Source of the DNA: Megachile rotundata | Lineage: Eukaryota > Arthropoda > Insecta > Hymenoptera > Megachilidae | Direction of reading: 5' to 3' | Length of the DNA: 64,000 nt | Assembly: GCF_050947335.1 (NCBI RefSeq) | Contig: NW_027473485.1 | Location: 186,001 to 250,000 of the forward strand | Part shown: in pieces, positions 12,149-26,700 of the stretch | Layout: every line of letters starts with the position of its first letter | Position numbering within the stretch: position 1 is the stretch's first letter | Notes under the pieces: model-generated | Seen by the model: only the letters and a program-made list of their open reading frames with translations | What the model was told of the DNA's origin: nothing | The model's database searches: none | Made by a program: the position numbers and the translations under genes

Positions 12149-14015
12149 ATAAGAGTAATGAGTATAGTGGTTGTAGTTCTATCGATCATGTCTGCATAAT
12201 ATGGTTAATAATATGAGCTAGATTGATAATAATAAGAGTTATAAGTATAGTAATTGTCGTTCTATCGATCATATAAGCATAATATGGCTAATAATATGAG
12301 TTAGGTTGATAATAATAAGAGTAATAAGTATAGTAATTGTCGTTCTATCGATCATATAAGCATAATATGGCTAATAATATGAGTTAGATTGATAATAGTG
12401 AGTGTAATAAGTATAGTAATTGCAGTTCTATTGCTCATATAAGCATAATATGATTAATAATATGAGTTAGATTGATAATATTAAGAGTAATAAGTATAGT
12501 AATTATCGTTCTACCGATCATATAAGCATATATGGCTAATAATATGAGTTAGATTGATAATAATAAGAGTAGTGAGCATAGTAATTGTCGTTCTATCGAT
12601 CATATAAGCATAGTATGGCTAATAACATGAGTTAGATTGATAATAATAAGAGTAAAAACTATAGTAATTGTCGTTCTATCGATCATATAAGCATAATATG
12701 GCTAATAATATGAGTTAGATTGACAATAATAAGAGTAGTGAGCATAGTAATTGTCGTTCTCTCGATCATATAAGCATAAAATGGCTCATAATATGAGTTA
12801 GATGGATAATAGTATGAGTAATGAGTATAGTAATTGTCGTTCTATCGATCATATAAGCATAATATGGCTAATAATATGTGTTAGATTGATAATAGTTAGT
12901 GTAATAAGTATAGTAATTGCCGTTCTGTCGATCATATAAGCATAATATGGTTAATAATATGAGTTAGATTGATAATAGTGAGTGTAATAAGTATAGTAAT
13001 TGTCGTTCTCCCGATCATATAAGCATAAAATGGCTAATAATATGAGTTAGATTGATAATAGTAAGAGTAATGAGTATAGTAATTGTCGTTCTATCGATCA
13101 TATAAGCATAATATGGCTAATAATATGAGTTAGGTTGATAATAATAAGAGTAATAAGTATAGCAATTGTCGTTCTATCGATCATATAAGCACAGTATGGC
13201 TAATAATATGAGTTAGGTTGATAATAATAAGAGTAATAAGTATAGTAATTGTCGTTCTATCGATCACATAAGCATAATATGTCTAATAATATTAGTTAGA
13301 TTGATAATAATAAGAGTAGTGAGTATAGTAATTGTCGTTCTATCGATCATATAAGCATAATATGGCTAATAATATGAGTTAGATTGATAATAATAAGAGT
13401 AATGAGTATAGTAATTGGCGTTCTGTCGATCATATAAGCACAATATGACTAATAATATGAGTTAGATTGATAATAATAAGAGCAATAAGTATAGTAATTG
13501 TCGTTCTATCGATCATATAAGCATAATATGGCTAATAATATGAGTTAGGTTGATAATAATAAGAGTAATAAGTATAGTAATTGTCGTTCTATCGATCATA
13601 TAAGCATAGTATGGCTAATAATATGAGTTAGATTGATAATAATAAGAGTAATAAGTATAGTAATTGTCGTTCTATCGATCACATAAGCATAATATGGCTA
13701 ACAATATTAGTTAGATTGATAATAATAAGAGTTGTGAGTATAGTAATTGTCGTTCTATCGATCATATAAGCATAATATGGCTAATAATATGAGTTAGATT
13801 GACAACAATAAGAGTAATGAGTATAGTAATTGGCGTTCTGTCGATCATATAAGCATAATATGGCTAATAATATGAGTTAGATTGATAATAGTTAGTGTAT
13901 TAAGTATAGTAATTGTCGTTCTGTCGATCATATAAGCATAATATGGCTAGTAATATGAGTTAGATTGATAACAATACGAGTAATGAGTATAGTAATTGTC
14001 GTCCTATCGATCATA
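12149..14015 (+). repeat. Copy of 201-2,067; its right part copied again at 16.4-17.9 kb
   Basis: This is the second copy of the 201-2,067 run. From about 12,535 to 14,015 it also matches 16,435-17,915 at an offset of exactly 3,900 bp (47 monomers less one 1-bp deletion); lines 13,681 and 17,581 read identically. I noted TTCTATCG near 12,591 against TTCTAACG near 16,491. The distal ends diverge at CATATGAGC (14,015) versus CATATAAGCAG (17,915). Confidence 0.85.
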
Positions 14016-16434
14016 TGAGCATAATATGGCTAGTAATATGAGTTAGATTGATAATAATAAGAGTAATAAGCATAGTAATTGTCGTTCTATCGGTCATATA
14101 ACCATAATATGGCTAATAATATGAGTTAGATTGATAATAATAAGAGGAAAAAGTATAGTAATTGTCGTTCTATCGATCATATAAGCATAATATGGCTAAT
14201 AATATGAGTTAGATTGATAATAGTTAGTGTAATAAGTATAGTAATTGACGTTCTGTCGATCATATAAGCATAATATGGCTAATAATATGAGTTAGATTGA
14301 TAATAATCAGAGTAAAAAGTATAGTAATTGTCGTTCTATTGATCACATAAGCATAATATGGCTAATAATATGAGTTAGATTGATAATAATAAGAGTAATG
14401 AGTATAGTAGTTGTAGTTCTATCGATCATGTCTGCATGATATGGCTAACAATATGAGTTAGATTGATAATAATAAGAGTAATGAGTATAGTAGTTGTAGT
14501 TCTATCGATCATATCTGCATAATATGGTTAATAATATGAGTTAGATTGATAATAGTGAGTGTAATAAGTATAGTAATTGTAGTTCTATTGCTCATATAAG
14601 CATAATATGATTAATAATATGAGTTAGATTGATAATATTAAGAGAAATAAGTATAGTAATTATCGTTCTACCGATCATATAAGCATATATGGCTAATAAT
14701 ATGAGTTAGATTGATAATAATAAGAGTAGTGAGCATAGTAATTGTCGTTCTATCGATCATATAAGCATAGTATGGCTAATAATATGAGTTAGATTGATAA
14801 TAATAAGAGTAAAAACTATAGTAATTGTCGTTCTATCGATCATATAAGCATAAAATGGGTAATAATATGAGTTAGATTGATAGTAGTAAGAGTAATGAGT
14901 ATAGTAATTGTCGTTCTATCGATCATATAAGCATAATTAGGCTAATAATATGAGTTAGGTTGATAATAATAAGAGTAATAAGTATAGTAATTGTCGTTCT
15001 ATCGATCATATAAGCATAGTATGGCTAATAATATGAGTTAGATCGATAATAATCAGAGTAAAAAGTATAGTAATTGTCGTTCTATTGATCACATAAGCAT
15101 AATATGGCTAATAATATGAGTTAGATTGATAATAATAAGAGTAATGAGTATAGTAGTTGTAGTTCTATCGATCATGTCTGCATAATATGGTTAATAATAT
15201 GAGCTAGATTGATAATAATAAGAGTAATAAGTATAGTAATTGTAGTTCTATCGATCATATAAGCATAATGTGGCTAATAATTTGAGTTAGATTGATAATA
15301 ATAAGTGTAATAAGTATAGTAATTATCGTGCTACCGATCATATAAACATAAAATGGCTAATAATATGAGTTAGATTGATAATAATAAGAGTAAAAAGTAT
15401 AGTAATTGTCGTTCTATCGATCATATAAGCATAATATGGCTAATAATATGAGTTACATTGATAATAATTAGTGTAGTAAGTATAGTAATTGTCGTTCTGT
15501 CGATCATATAAACATAATATGGTTAATAATATGAGTTGGATTGATAATAGTGAGTGTAATAAGTATAGTAATTGTCGTTCTATCGATCATATAAGCATAG
15601 TATGGCTAATAATATGAGTTAGATTGATAATAATCAGAGTAAAAGGTATAGTAATTGTCGTTCGATCGATCATATAAGCATAATATGGCTAATAATATGA
15701 GTTAGATTGATAATAGTGAGTGTAAGAAGTATAGTAATTGTAGTTCTATTGCTCATATAAGCATAATATGATTAATAATATGAGTTTGATTGATAATAAT
15801 AAGAGTAATAAGTATAGTAATTATAGTTCTACCGATCATAAAGGCATAATATGTCTAATAATATGAGTTAGATTGATAATAATAAGAGTAATGAGTATAG
15901 TGGTTGTAGTTCTATCGATCATGTCTGCATAATATGGTTAATAATATGAGCTAGATTGATAATAATAAGAGTTATAAGTATAGTAATTGTCGTTCTATCG
16001 ATCATATAAGCATAATATGGCTAATAATATGAGTTAGGTTGATAATAATAAGAGTAATAAGTATAGTAATTGTCGTTCTATCGATCATATAAGCATAATA
16101 TGGCTAATAATATGAGTTAGATTGATAATAATAAGAGTAATGAGTATAGTAATTGGCGTTCTGTCGATCATATAAGCACAATATGACTAATAATATGAGT
16201 TAGATTGATAATAATAAGAGCAATAAGTATAGTAATTGTCGTTCTATCGATCATATAAGCATAATATGGCTAATAATATGAGTTAGATTGATAATAATAA
16301 GAGTAGTGAGCATAGTAATTGTCGTTCTATCGATCATATAAGCATAGTATGGCTAATAACATGAGTTAGATTGATAATAATAAGAGTAAAAACTATAGTA
16401 ATTGTCGTTCTATCGATCATATAAGCATAATATG

Positions 16435-17915
16435 GCTAATAATATGAGTTAGATTGATAATAATAAGAGTAGTGAGCATAGTAATTGTCGTTCTAACGAT
16501 CATATAAGCATAGTATGGCTAATAACATGAGTTAGATTGATAATAATAAGAGTAAAAACTATAGTAATTGTCGTTCTATCGATCATATAAGCATAATATG
16601 GCTAATAATATGAGTTAGATTGACAATAATAAGAGTAGTGAGCATAGTAATTGTCGTTCTCTCGATCATATAAGCATAAAATGGCTCATAATATGAGTTA
16701 GATGGATAATAGTATGAGTAATGAGTATAGTAATTGTCGTTCTATCGATCATATAAGCATAATATGGCTAATAATATGTGTTAGATTGATAATAGTTAGT
16801 GTAATAAGTATAGTAATTGCCGTTCTGTCGATCATATAAGCATAATATGGTTAATAATATGAGTTAGATTGATAATAGTGAGTGTAATAAGTATAGTAAT
16901 TGTCGTTCTCCCGATCATATAAGCATAAAATGGCTAATAATATGAGTTAGATTGATAATAGTAAGAGTAATGAGTATAGTAATTGTCGTTCTATCGATCA
17001 TATAAGCATAATATGGCTAATAATATGAGTTAGGTTGATAATAATAAGAGTAATAAGTATAGCAATTGTCGTTCTATCGATCATATAAGCACAGTATGGC
17101 TAATAATATGAGTTAGGTTGATAATAATAAGAGTAATAAGTATAGTAATTGTCGTTCTATCGATCACATAAGCATAATATGTCTAATAATATTAGTTAGA
17201 TTGATAATAATAAGAGTAGTGAGTATAGTAATTGTCGTTCTATCGATCATATAAGCATAATATGGCTAATAATATGAGTTAGATTGATAATAATAAGAGT
17301 AATGAGTATAGTAATTGGCGTTCTGTCGATCATATAAGCACAATATGACTAATAATATGAGTTAGATTGATAATAATAAGAGCAATAAGTATAGTAATTG
17401 TCGTTCTATCGATCATATAAGCATAATATGGCTAATAATATGAGTTAGGTTGATAATAATAAGAGTAATAAGTATAGTAATTGTCGTTCTATCGATCATA
17501 TAAGCATAGTATGGCTAATAATATGAGTTAGATTGATAATAATAAGAGTAATAAGTATAGTAATTGTCGTTCTATCGATCACATAAGCATAATATGGCTA
17601 ACAATATTAGTTAGATTGATAATAATAAGAGTTGTGAGTATAGTAATTGTCGTTCTATCGATCATATAAGCATAATATGGCTAATAATATGAGTTAGATT
17701 GACAACAATAAGAGTAATGAGTATAGTAATTGGCGTTCTGTCGATCATATAAGCATAATATGGCTAATAATATGAGTTAGATTGATAATAGTTAGTGTAT
17801 TAAGTATAGTAATTGTCGTTCTGTCGATCATATAAGCATAATATGGCTAGTAATATGAGTTAGATTGATAACAATACGAGTAATGAGTATAGTAATTGTC
17901 GTCCTATCGATCATA
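16435..17915 (+). repeat. Third-generation copy of the 12.5-14.0 kb block
   Basis: This matches 12,535-14,015 at a constant offset of 3,900 bp. Its right neighbour (17.9-19.6 kb) reproduces the run seen at about 2.07-3.8 kb (GAGCAACAAG, TTGTATCGATC, GTTGTTGTAG, TACCGAGCAT units). So 16.5-19.6 kb restores the original order of about 0.6-3.8 kb over a longer stretch than any other copy. Confidence 0.83.
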
Positions 17916-19677
17916 TAAGCAGAATATGGCTAATAATATGAGTTAGATTGATAATAATATGAGCAACAAGTATAGTAATTGTCGTTGTATCGATCACATA
18001 AGCATAATATGGCTAATAATATGAGTTAGATTGATAATAATAAGAGTAGTGAGCATAGTAATTGTCGTTCCATCGATCATATAAGCATAGTATGGCTAAT
18101 AATATGAGTTTGATTGATAATAATAGGAGTAATAAGTATAGTAATTGTCGTTCTATCGATCACATAAGCATAATATGGCTAATAATATGAGTTAAATTGA
18201 TAATAATAAGAGTAATGAGTATAGTAGTTGTAGTTCTATCGATCATGTCTGCATAATATGGTTAATAATATGAGCTAGATTGATAATAACAAGAGTAATA
18301 AGTATAGTAATTGTAGTTCTATCGATCATATAAGCATAATGTGGCTAATAATTTGAGTTAGATTGATAATAATAAGTGTAATAAGTATAGTAATTATCGT
18401 TCTACCGATCATATAAGCATAATATGGCTAATAATATGAGTTAGATTGATAATAATATGAGCAATAAGTATAGTAATTGTCGTTCTATCGATCACATAAG
18501 CATAATATGGCTAATAATATGAGTTAGATTGATAATAATAAGAGTAGTGAGCATAGTAATTGTCGTTCCATCGATCATATAAGCATAGTATGGCTAATAA
18601 TATGAGTTTGATTGATAATAATAGGAGTAATAAGTATAGTAATTGTCGTTCTATCGATCACATAAGCATAATATGGCTAATAATATGAGTTAAATTCATA
18701 ATAATAAGAGTAATGAGTATAGTTGTTGTAGTTCTATCGATCATGTCTGCATAATATGGTTAATAATATGAGCTAGATTGATAATAACAAGAGTAATAAG
18801 TATAGTAATTGTAGTTCTATCGATCATATAAGCATAATGTGGCTAATAATTTGAGTTAGATTGATAATAATAAGTGTAATAAGTATAGTAATTATCGTTC
18901 TACCGAGCATATAAGCATAATATGGCTAATAATATGAGTTAGATTGATAATAATAAGAGTAAAAAGTATAGTAATTGTCGTTCTATCGATCATATAAGCA
19001 TAATATGGCTAATAATATGAGTTAGATTGATAATAGTTAGTGTAATAAGTATAGTAATTGACGTTCTGTCGATCATATAAGCATAATATGGTTAATAATA
19101 TGAGTTAGATTGATAATAGTGAGTGTAATAAGTATAGTAATTGTCGTTCTCTCGATCATATAAGCATAAAATGGGTAATAATATGAGTTAGATTGATAGT
19201 AGTAAGAGTAATGAGTATAGTAATTGTCGTTCTATCGATCATATAAGCATAATTAGGCTAATAATATGAGTTAGGTTGATAATAATAAGAGTAATAAGTA
19301 TAGTAATTGTCGTTCTATCGATCATATAAGCATAGTATGGCTAATAATATGAGTTAGATCGATAATAATCAGAGTAAAAAGTATAGTAATTGTCGTTCTA
19401 TTGATCACATAAGCATAATATGGCTAATAATATGAGTTAGATTGATAATAATAAGAGTAATGAGTATAGTAGTTGTAGTTCTATCGATCATGTCTGCATA
19501 ATATGGTTAATAATATGAGCTAGATTGATAATAATAAGAGTAATAAGTATAGTAATTGTAGTTCTATCGATCATATAAGCATAATGTGGCTAATAATTTG
19601 AGTTAGATTGATAATAATAAGTGTAATAAGTATAGTAATTATCGTGCTACCGATCATATAAACATAAAATGGCTAAT

Positions 19678-20773
19678 AATATGAGTTAGATGGATAATAG
19701 TATGAGTAATGAGTATAGTAATTGTCGTTCTATCGATCATATAAGCATAATATGGCTAATAATATGTGTTAGATTGATAATAGTTAGTGTAATAAGTATA
19801 GTAATTGCCGTTCTGTCGATCATATAAGCATAATATGGTTAATAATATGAGTTAGATTGATAATAGTGAGTGTAATAAGTATAGTAATTGTCGTTCTCCC
19901 GATCATATAAGCATAAAATGGCTAATAATATGAGTTAGATTGATAATAGTAAGAGTAATGAGTATAGTAATTGTCGTTCTATCGATCATATAAGCATAAT
20001 ATGGCTAATAATATGAGTTAGGTTGATAATAATAAGAGTAATAAGTATAGCAATTGTCGTTCTATCGATCATATAAGCACAGTATGGCTAATAATATGAG
20101 TTAGGTTGATAATAATAAGAGTAATAAGTATAGTAATTGTCGTTCTATCGATCACATAAGCATAATATGTCTAATAATATTAGTTAGATTGATAATAATA
20201 AGAGTAGTGAGTATAGTAATTGTCGTTCTATCGATCATATAAGCATAATATGGCTAATAATATGAGTTAGATTGATAATAATAAGAGTAATGAGTATAGT
20301 AATTGGCGTTCTGTCGATCATATAAGCACAATATGACTAATAATATGAGTTAGATTGATAATAATAAGAGCAATAAGTATAGTAATTGTCGTTCTATCGA
20401 TCATATAAGCATAATATGGCTAATAATATGAGTTAGGTTGATAATAATAAGAGTAATAAGTATAGTAATTGTCGTTCTATCGATCATATAAGCATAGTAT
20501 GGCTAATAATATGAGTTAGATTGATAATAATAAGAGTAATAAGTATAGTAATTGTCGTTCTATCGATCACATAAGCATAATATGGCTAACAATATTAGTT
20601 AGATTGATAATAATAAGAGTTGTGAGTATAGTAATTGTCGTTCTATCGATCATATAAGCATAATATGGCTAATAATATGAGTTAGATTGACAACAATAAG
20701 AGTAATGAGTATAGTAATTGGCGTTCTGTCGATCATATAAGCATAATATGGCTAATAATATGAGTTAGATTGA
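19678..20773 (+). repeat. 13-monomer copy of 16,690-17,785 (offset exactly 36 units)
   Basis: The offset is 2,988 bp, exactly 36 x 83. Shared units run from TTAGATGGATAATAGTATGAG through CTCCCGATC, AGCAATTGTCG/GCACAGTATGG (20,077) and GGCTAACAATATTAG to GACAACAATAAGAG. Left of it the array reads CGTGCTACCGATCATATAAAC, the join to a different block. Right of 20,773 it joins AATAAGCATAG units of zone 2 instead of the AGTTAGTGTATTAAG unit. Confidence 0.85.
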
Positions 20774-23700
20774 TAATAATAAGAGTAATAAGCATAGTAA
20801 TTGTCGTTCTATCGGTCATATAACCATAATATGGCTAATAATATGAGTTAGATTGATAATAATGAGAGTAATAAGTAGAGTAATTGTCGTTCTAACGATC
20901 ATATAAGCATAGTATGGCTAATAATATGAGTTAGATTGATAATAATAAGAGTAATAAGTATAGTAATTGTCGTTCTATCGATCACATAAGCATAATATGG
21001 CTAATAATATTAGTTAGATTGATAATAATAAGAGTTGTGAGTATAGTAATTGTCGTTTTATCGATCATATAAGCATAAAATGGCTAATAATATGAGTTAG
21101 ATTGATAATAGTAAGAGTAATGAGTATAGTAATTGTCGTTCTATCGATCATATAAGCATAATATGGTTAATAATATGAGTTAGATTGATAACAATGAGTG
21201 TAATAAGTATAGTAATTGTCGTTCTATCAATCATATAAGCATAATATGGCTAATAATATGAGTTAGATTGATAATAATAAGAGTAATGAGTATAGTAATT
21301 CTCGTTCTATCGATCATATAAGCATAATATGGCTAATAATGTGAGTTAGATTGATAACAATAAGAGTAATGAGTATAGTAATTGGCGTTCTGTCGATCAT
21401 ATAAGCATAATATGGCTAATAATATGAGTTAGATTGATAATAATAAGAGCAATAAGTATAGTAATTGTCGTTCTATCGATCACATAAGCGTAATATGGCT
21501 AATAATATGAGATAGATTGATAACAATAAGAGCAATGAGTATAGTAATTGGCGTTCTGCCGATCATATAAGCATAATATGGCTAATAATATGAGTTAGAT
21601 TGATAATAGTTAGTGTATTAAGTATAGTAATTGTCGTTCTGTCGATCATATAAGCATAATATGGCTAGTAATATGAGTTAGATTGATAACAATAAGAGTA
21701 ATGAGTATAGTAATTGTCGTCCTATCGATCATATAAGCAGAATATGGCTAATAATATGAGTTAGATTGATAATAATATGAGCAATAAGTATAGTAATTGT
21801 CGTTCTATCGATCACATAAGCATAATATGGCTAATAATATGAGTTAGATTGATAATAATAAGAGTAGTGAGCATAGTAATTGTCGTTCCATCGATCATAT
21901 AAGCATAGTATGGCTAATAATATGAGTTTGATTGATAATAATAGGAGTAATAAGTATAGTAATTGTCGTTCTATCGATCACATAAGCATAATATGGCTAA
22001 TACTATGAGTTAAATTGATAATAATAAGAGTAATGAGTATAGTAGTTGTAGTTCTATCGATCATGTCTGCATAATATGGTTAATAATATGAGCTAGATTG
22101 ATAATAACAAGAGTAATAAGTATAGTAATTGTAGTTCTATCGATCATATAAGCATAATGTGGCTAATAATTTGAGTTAGATTGATAATAATAAGTGTAAT
22201 AAGTATAGTAATTATCGTTCTACCGATCATATAAGCATAATATGGCTAATAATATGAGTTAGATTGATAATAATAAGAGTAAAAAGTATAGTAATTGTCG
22301 TTCTATCGATCATATAAGCATAATATGGCTAATAATATGAGTTAGATTGATAATAGTTAGTGTAATAAGTATAGTAATTGACGTTCTGTCGATCATATAA
22401 GCATAATATGGTTAATAATATGAGTTAGATTGATAATAGTGAGTGTAATAAGTATAGTAATTGTCGTTCTCTCGATCATATAAGCATAAAATGGCTAATA
22501 ATATGAGTTAGATTGATAATAATAAGAGTAATGAGTGTAGTAATTGTCGTTCTATCGATCATATAAGCATAATATGGTTAATAATATGAGTTAGATTGAT
22601 AACAATGAGTGTAATAAGTATAGTAATTGTCGTTCTATCAATCATATAAGCATAATATGGCTAATAATATGAGTTAGATTGATAATAATAAGAGTAATGA
22701 GTATAGTAATTCTCGTTCTACCGATCATATAAGCATAATATGGCTAATAATATGAGTTAGGTTGATAATAATAAGAGTAAATAGTATAGTAATTGTCGTT
22801 CTATCGATCATATAAGCATAGTATGGCTAATAATATGAGTTAGATTGATAATAATAAGAGTAATAAGTATAGTAATTGTCGTTCTATCGATCACATAAGC
22901 ATAATATGGCTAATAATATGAGTTAGATTGATAATAATAAGAGTAATGAGTATAGTAATTAACGTTCTGTCGATCATATAAGCACAATATGGCTAATAAT
23001 ATGTGTTAGATTGATAATAATAAGAGCAATAAGTATAGTAATTGTCGTTCTATCGATCATATAAGCATAATATGGCTAATAATATGAGTTAGGTTGATAA
23101 TAATAAGAGTAATAAGTATAGTAATTGTCGTTCTATCGATCATATAAGCATAGTATGGCTAATAATATGAGTTAGATTGATAATAATGAGAGTAATAAGT
23201 ATAGTAATTGTCGTTCTATCGATCACATAAGCATAATATGGCTAATAATATTAGTTAGATTGATAATAATAAGAGTAATAAGTATAGTAATTATCGTTCC
23301 ACCGATCATACAAGCATAATGTGGCTAATAATATGAGTTAGATTGATAATAATAAGAGAAATAAGTATAGTAATTATCGTTCTACCGATCATATAAGCAT
23401 AATATGGCTAATAATATGAGTTAGATTGATAATAGTTAGTGTATTAAGTATAGTAATTGTCGTTCTGTCGATCATATAAGCATAATATGGCTAATAATAT
23501 GAGTTAGATTGATAACAATAAGAGTAATGAGTATAGTAATTGTCGTCCTATCGATCATATAAGCAGAATATGGCTAATAATATGAGTTAGATTGATAATA
23601 ATATGAGCAATAAGTATAGTAATTGTCGTTCTATCGATCACATAAGCATAATATGGCTAATAATATGAGTTAGATTGATAATAATAAGAGTAGTGAGCAT

Positions 23701-26700
23701 AGTAATTGTCGTTCCATCGATCATATAAGCATAGTATGGCTAATAATATGAGTTTGATTGATAATAATAGGAGTAATAAGTATAGTAATTGTCGTTCTAT
23801 CGATCATATAACCATAATATGGCTAATAATATGAGTTAGATTGATAATAGTTAGTGTATTAAGTATAGTAATTGTCGTTCTGTCGATCATATAAGCATAA
23901 TATGGCTAATAATATGAGTTAGATTGATAATAATAAGAGAAATAAGTATAGTAATTATCGTTCTACCGATCATATAAGCATAATATGGCTAATAATATGA
24001 GTTAGATTGATAATAATAAGAGTAATGAGTATAGTAATTGGCGTCCTATCGATCATATGAGCATAATATGGCTAGTAATATGAGTTAGATTGATAATAAT
24101 AAGAGTAATAAGCATAGTAATTGTCGTTCTATCGGTCATATAACCATAATATGGCTAATAATATGAGTTAGATTGATAATAATGAGAGTAATAAGTAGAG
24201 TAATTGTCGTTCTAACGATCATATAAGCATAGTATGGCTAATAATATGAGTTAGATTGATAATAATAAGAGTAATAAGTATAGTAATTGTCGTTCTATCG
24301 ATCACATAAGCATAATATGGCTAATAATATTAGTTAGATTGATAATAATAAGAGTTGTGAGTACAGTAATTGTCGTTCTATCGATCATATAAGCATAAAA
24401 TGGCTAATAATATGAGTTAGATTGATAATAGTAAGAGTAATGAGTATAGTAATTGTCGTTCTATCGATCATATAAGCATAATATGGTTAATAATATGAGT
24501 TAGATTGATAACAATGAGTGTAATAAGTATAGTAATTGTCGTTCTATCAATCATATAAGCATAATATGGCTAATAATATGAGTTAGATTGATAATAATAA
24601 GAGTAATGAGTATAGTAATTCTCGTTCTACCGATCATATAAGCATAATATGGCTAATAATATGAGTTAGGTTGATAATAATAAGAGTAAATAGTATAGTA
24701 ATTGTCGTTCTATCGATCATATAAGCATAGTATGGCTAATAATATGACTTAGATTGATAATAATAAGAGTAATGAGTATAGTAATTGTCGTTCTATCGAT
24801 CTCATAAGCATAATATGGCTAATAATATTAGTTAGATTGATAATAATAAGAGTTGTGAGTATAGTAATTGTCGTTCTATCGATCATATAAGCATAATATG
24901 GCTAATAATGTGAGTTAGATTGATAACAATAAGAGTAATGAGTATAGTAATTGGCGTTCTGTCGATCATATAAGCATAATATGGCTAACAATATGAGTTA
25001 GATTGATAATAATAAGAGTAGTGAGCATAGTAATTGTCGTTCTATCGATCATATAAGCATAATATGGCTAATAATGTGAGTTAGATTGATAACAATAAGA
25101 GTAATGAGTATAGTAATTGGCGTTCTGTCGATCATATAAGCATAATATGGCTAATAATATGAGTTAGGTTGATAATAATAAGAGTAATAAGTATAGTAAT
25201 TGTCGTTCTATCGATCATATGAGCATAATATGGCTAGTAATATGAGTTAGATTGATAATAATAAGAGTAATAAGCATAGTAATTGTCGTTCTATCGGTCA
25301 TATAACCATAATATGGCTAATAATATGAGTTAGATTGATAATAATGAGAGTAATAAGTAGAGTAATTGTCGTTCTAACGATCATATAAGCATAGTATGGC
25401 TAATAATATGAGTTAGATTGATAATAATAAGAGTAATAAGTATAGTAATTGTCGTTCTATCGATCACATAAGCATAATATGGCTAATAATATTAGTTAGA
25501 TTGATAATAATAAGAGTTGTGAGTACAGTAATTGTCGTTCTATCGATCATATAAGCATAAAATGGCTAATAATATGAGTTAGATTGATAATAGTAAGAGT
25601 AATGAGTATAGTAATTGTCGTTCTATCGATCATATAAGCATAATATGGTTAATAATATGAGTTAGATTGATAACAATGAGTGTAATAAGTATAGTAATTG
25701 TCGTTCTATCAATCATATAAGCATAATATGGCTAATAATATGAGTTAGATTGATAATAATAAGAGTAATGAGTATAGTAATTCTCGTTCTACCGATCATA
25801 TAAGCATAATATGGCTAATAATATGAGTTAGGTTGATAATAATAAGAGTAAATAGTATAGTAATTGTCGTTCTATCGATCATATAAGCATAGTATGGCTA
25901 ATAATATGACTTAGATTGATAATAATAAGAGTAATGAGTATAGTAATTGTCGTTCTATCGATCTCATAAGCATAATATGGCTAATAATATTAGTTAGATT
26001 GATAATAATAAGAGTTGTGAGTATAGTAATTGTCGTTCTATCGATCATATAAGCATAATATGGCTAATAATGTGAGTTAGATTGATAACAATAAGAGTAA
26101 TGAGTATAGTAATTGGCGTTCTGTCGATCATATAAGCATAATATGGCTAACAATATGAGTTAGATTGATAATAATAAGAGTAGTGAGCATAGTAATTGTC
26201 GTTCTATCGATCATATAAGCATAATATGGCTAATAATGTGAGTTAGATTGATAACAATAAGAGTAATGAGTATAGTAATTGGCGTTCTGTCGATCATATA
26301 AGCATAATATGGCTAATAATATGAGTTAGGTTGATAATAATAAGAGTAATAAGTATAGTAATTGTCGTTCTATCGATCATATAAGCATAGTATGGCTAAT
26401 AATATGAGTTAGATTGATAATAATAAGAGTACTAAGTATAGTAATTGTCGTTCTATCGATCATATAAGCATAATATGGCTAACAATATGAGTTAGATTGA
26501 TAATAATAAGTGTAATGAGTGTAGTAATTGTCGTTCTATCGATCATATAAGCATAATATGGTTAATAATATGAGTTAGATTGATAACAATGAGTGTAATA
26601 AGTGTAGTAATTGTGGTTCTATCAATCATATAAGCATAATATGGCTAACAATATGAGTTAGATTGATAATAATAAGAGTAATGAGTATAGTAGTTGTAGT

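Larger units (their letters stand above)
1..20773 (+). repeat. Zone 1 of the array: reshuffled early-type blocks
   Basis: This zone is a mosaic of a few monomer runs, each seen two to four times. Characteristic variants are GGCTAATAATATGAGTTAGG (TTAGGTTG units), CATAATTAGGCTAATAATAT (near 3,403, 6,474, 8,049, 11,451, 14,935, 19,251), AGATCGATAATAATCAGAG and TTAAATTCATAATAATAAG. The markers that dominate after 28 kb (GTCATGAGTATAGTACTTG, GATTATTAATATGTGTTAG, TACGCATATATGG) are absent. The right border is set where the block copied from 16.69 kb ends at about 20,773 and zone-2 variants begin. The zone is a description of variant content; the border is approximate. Confidence 0.8.
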
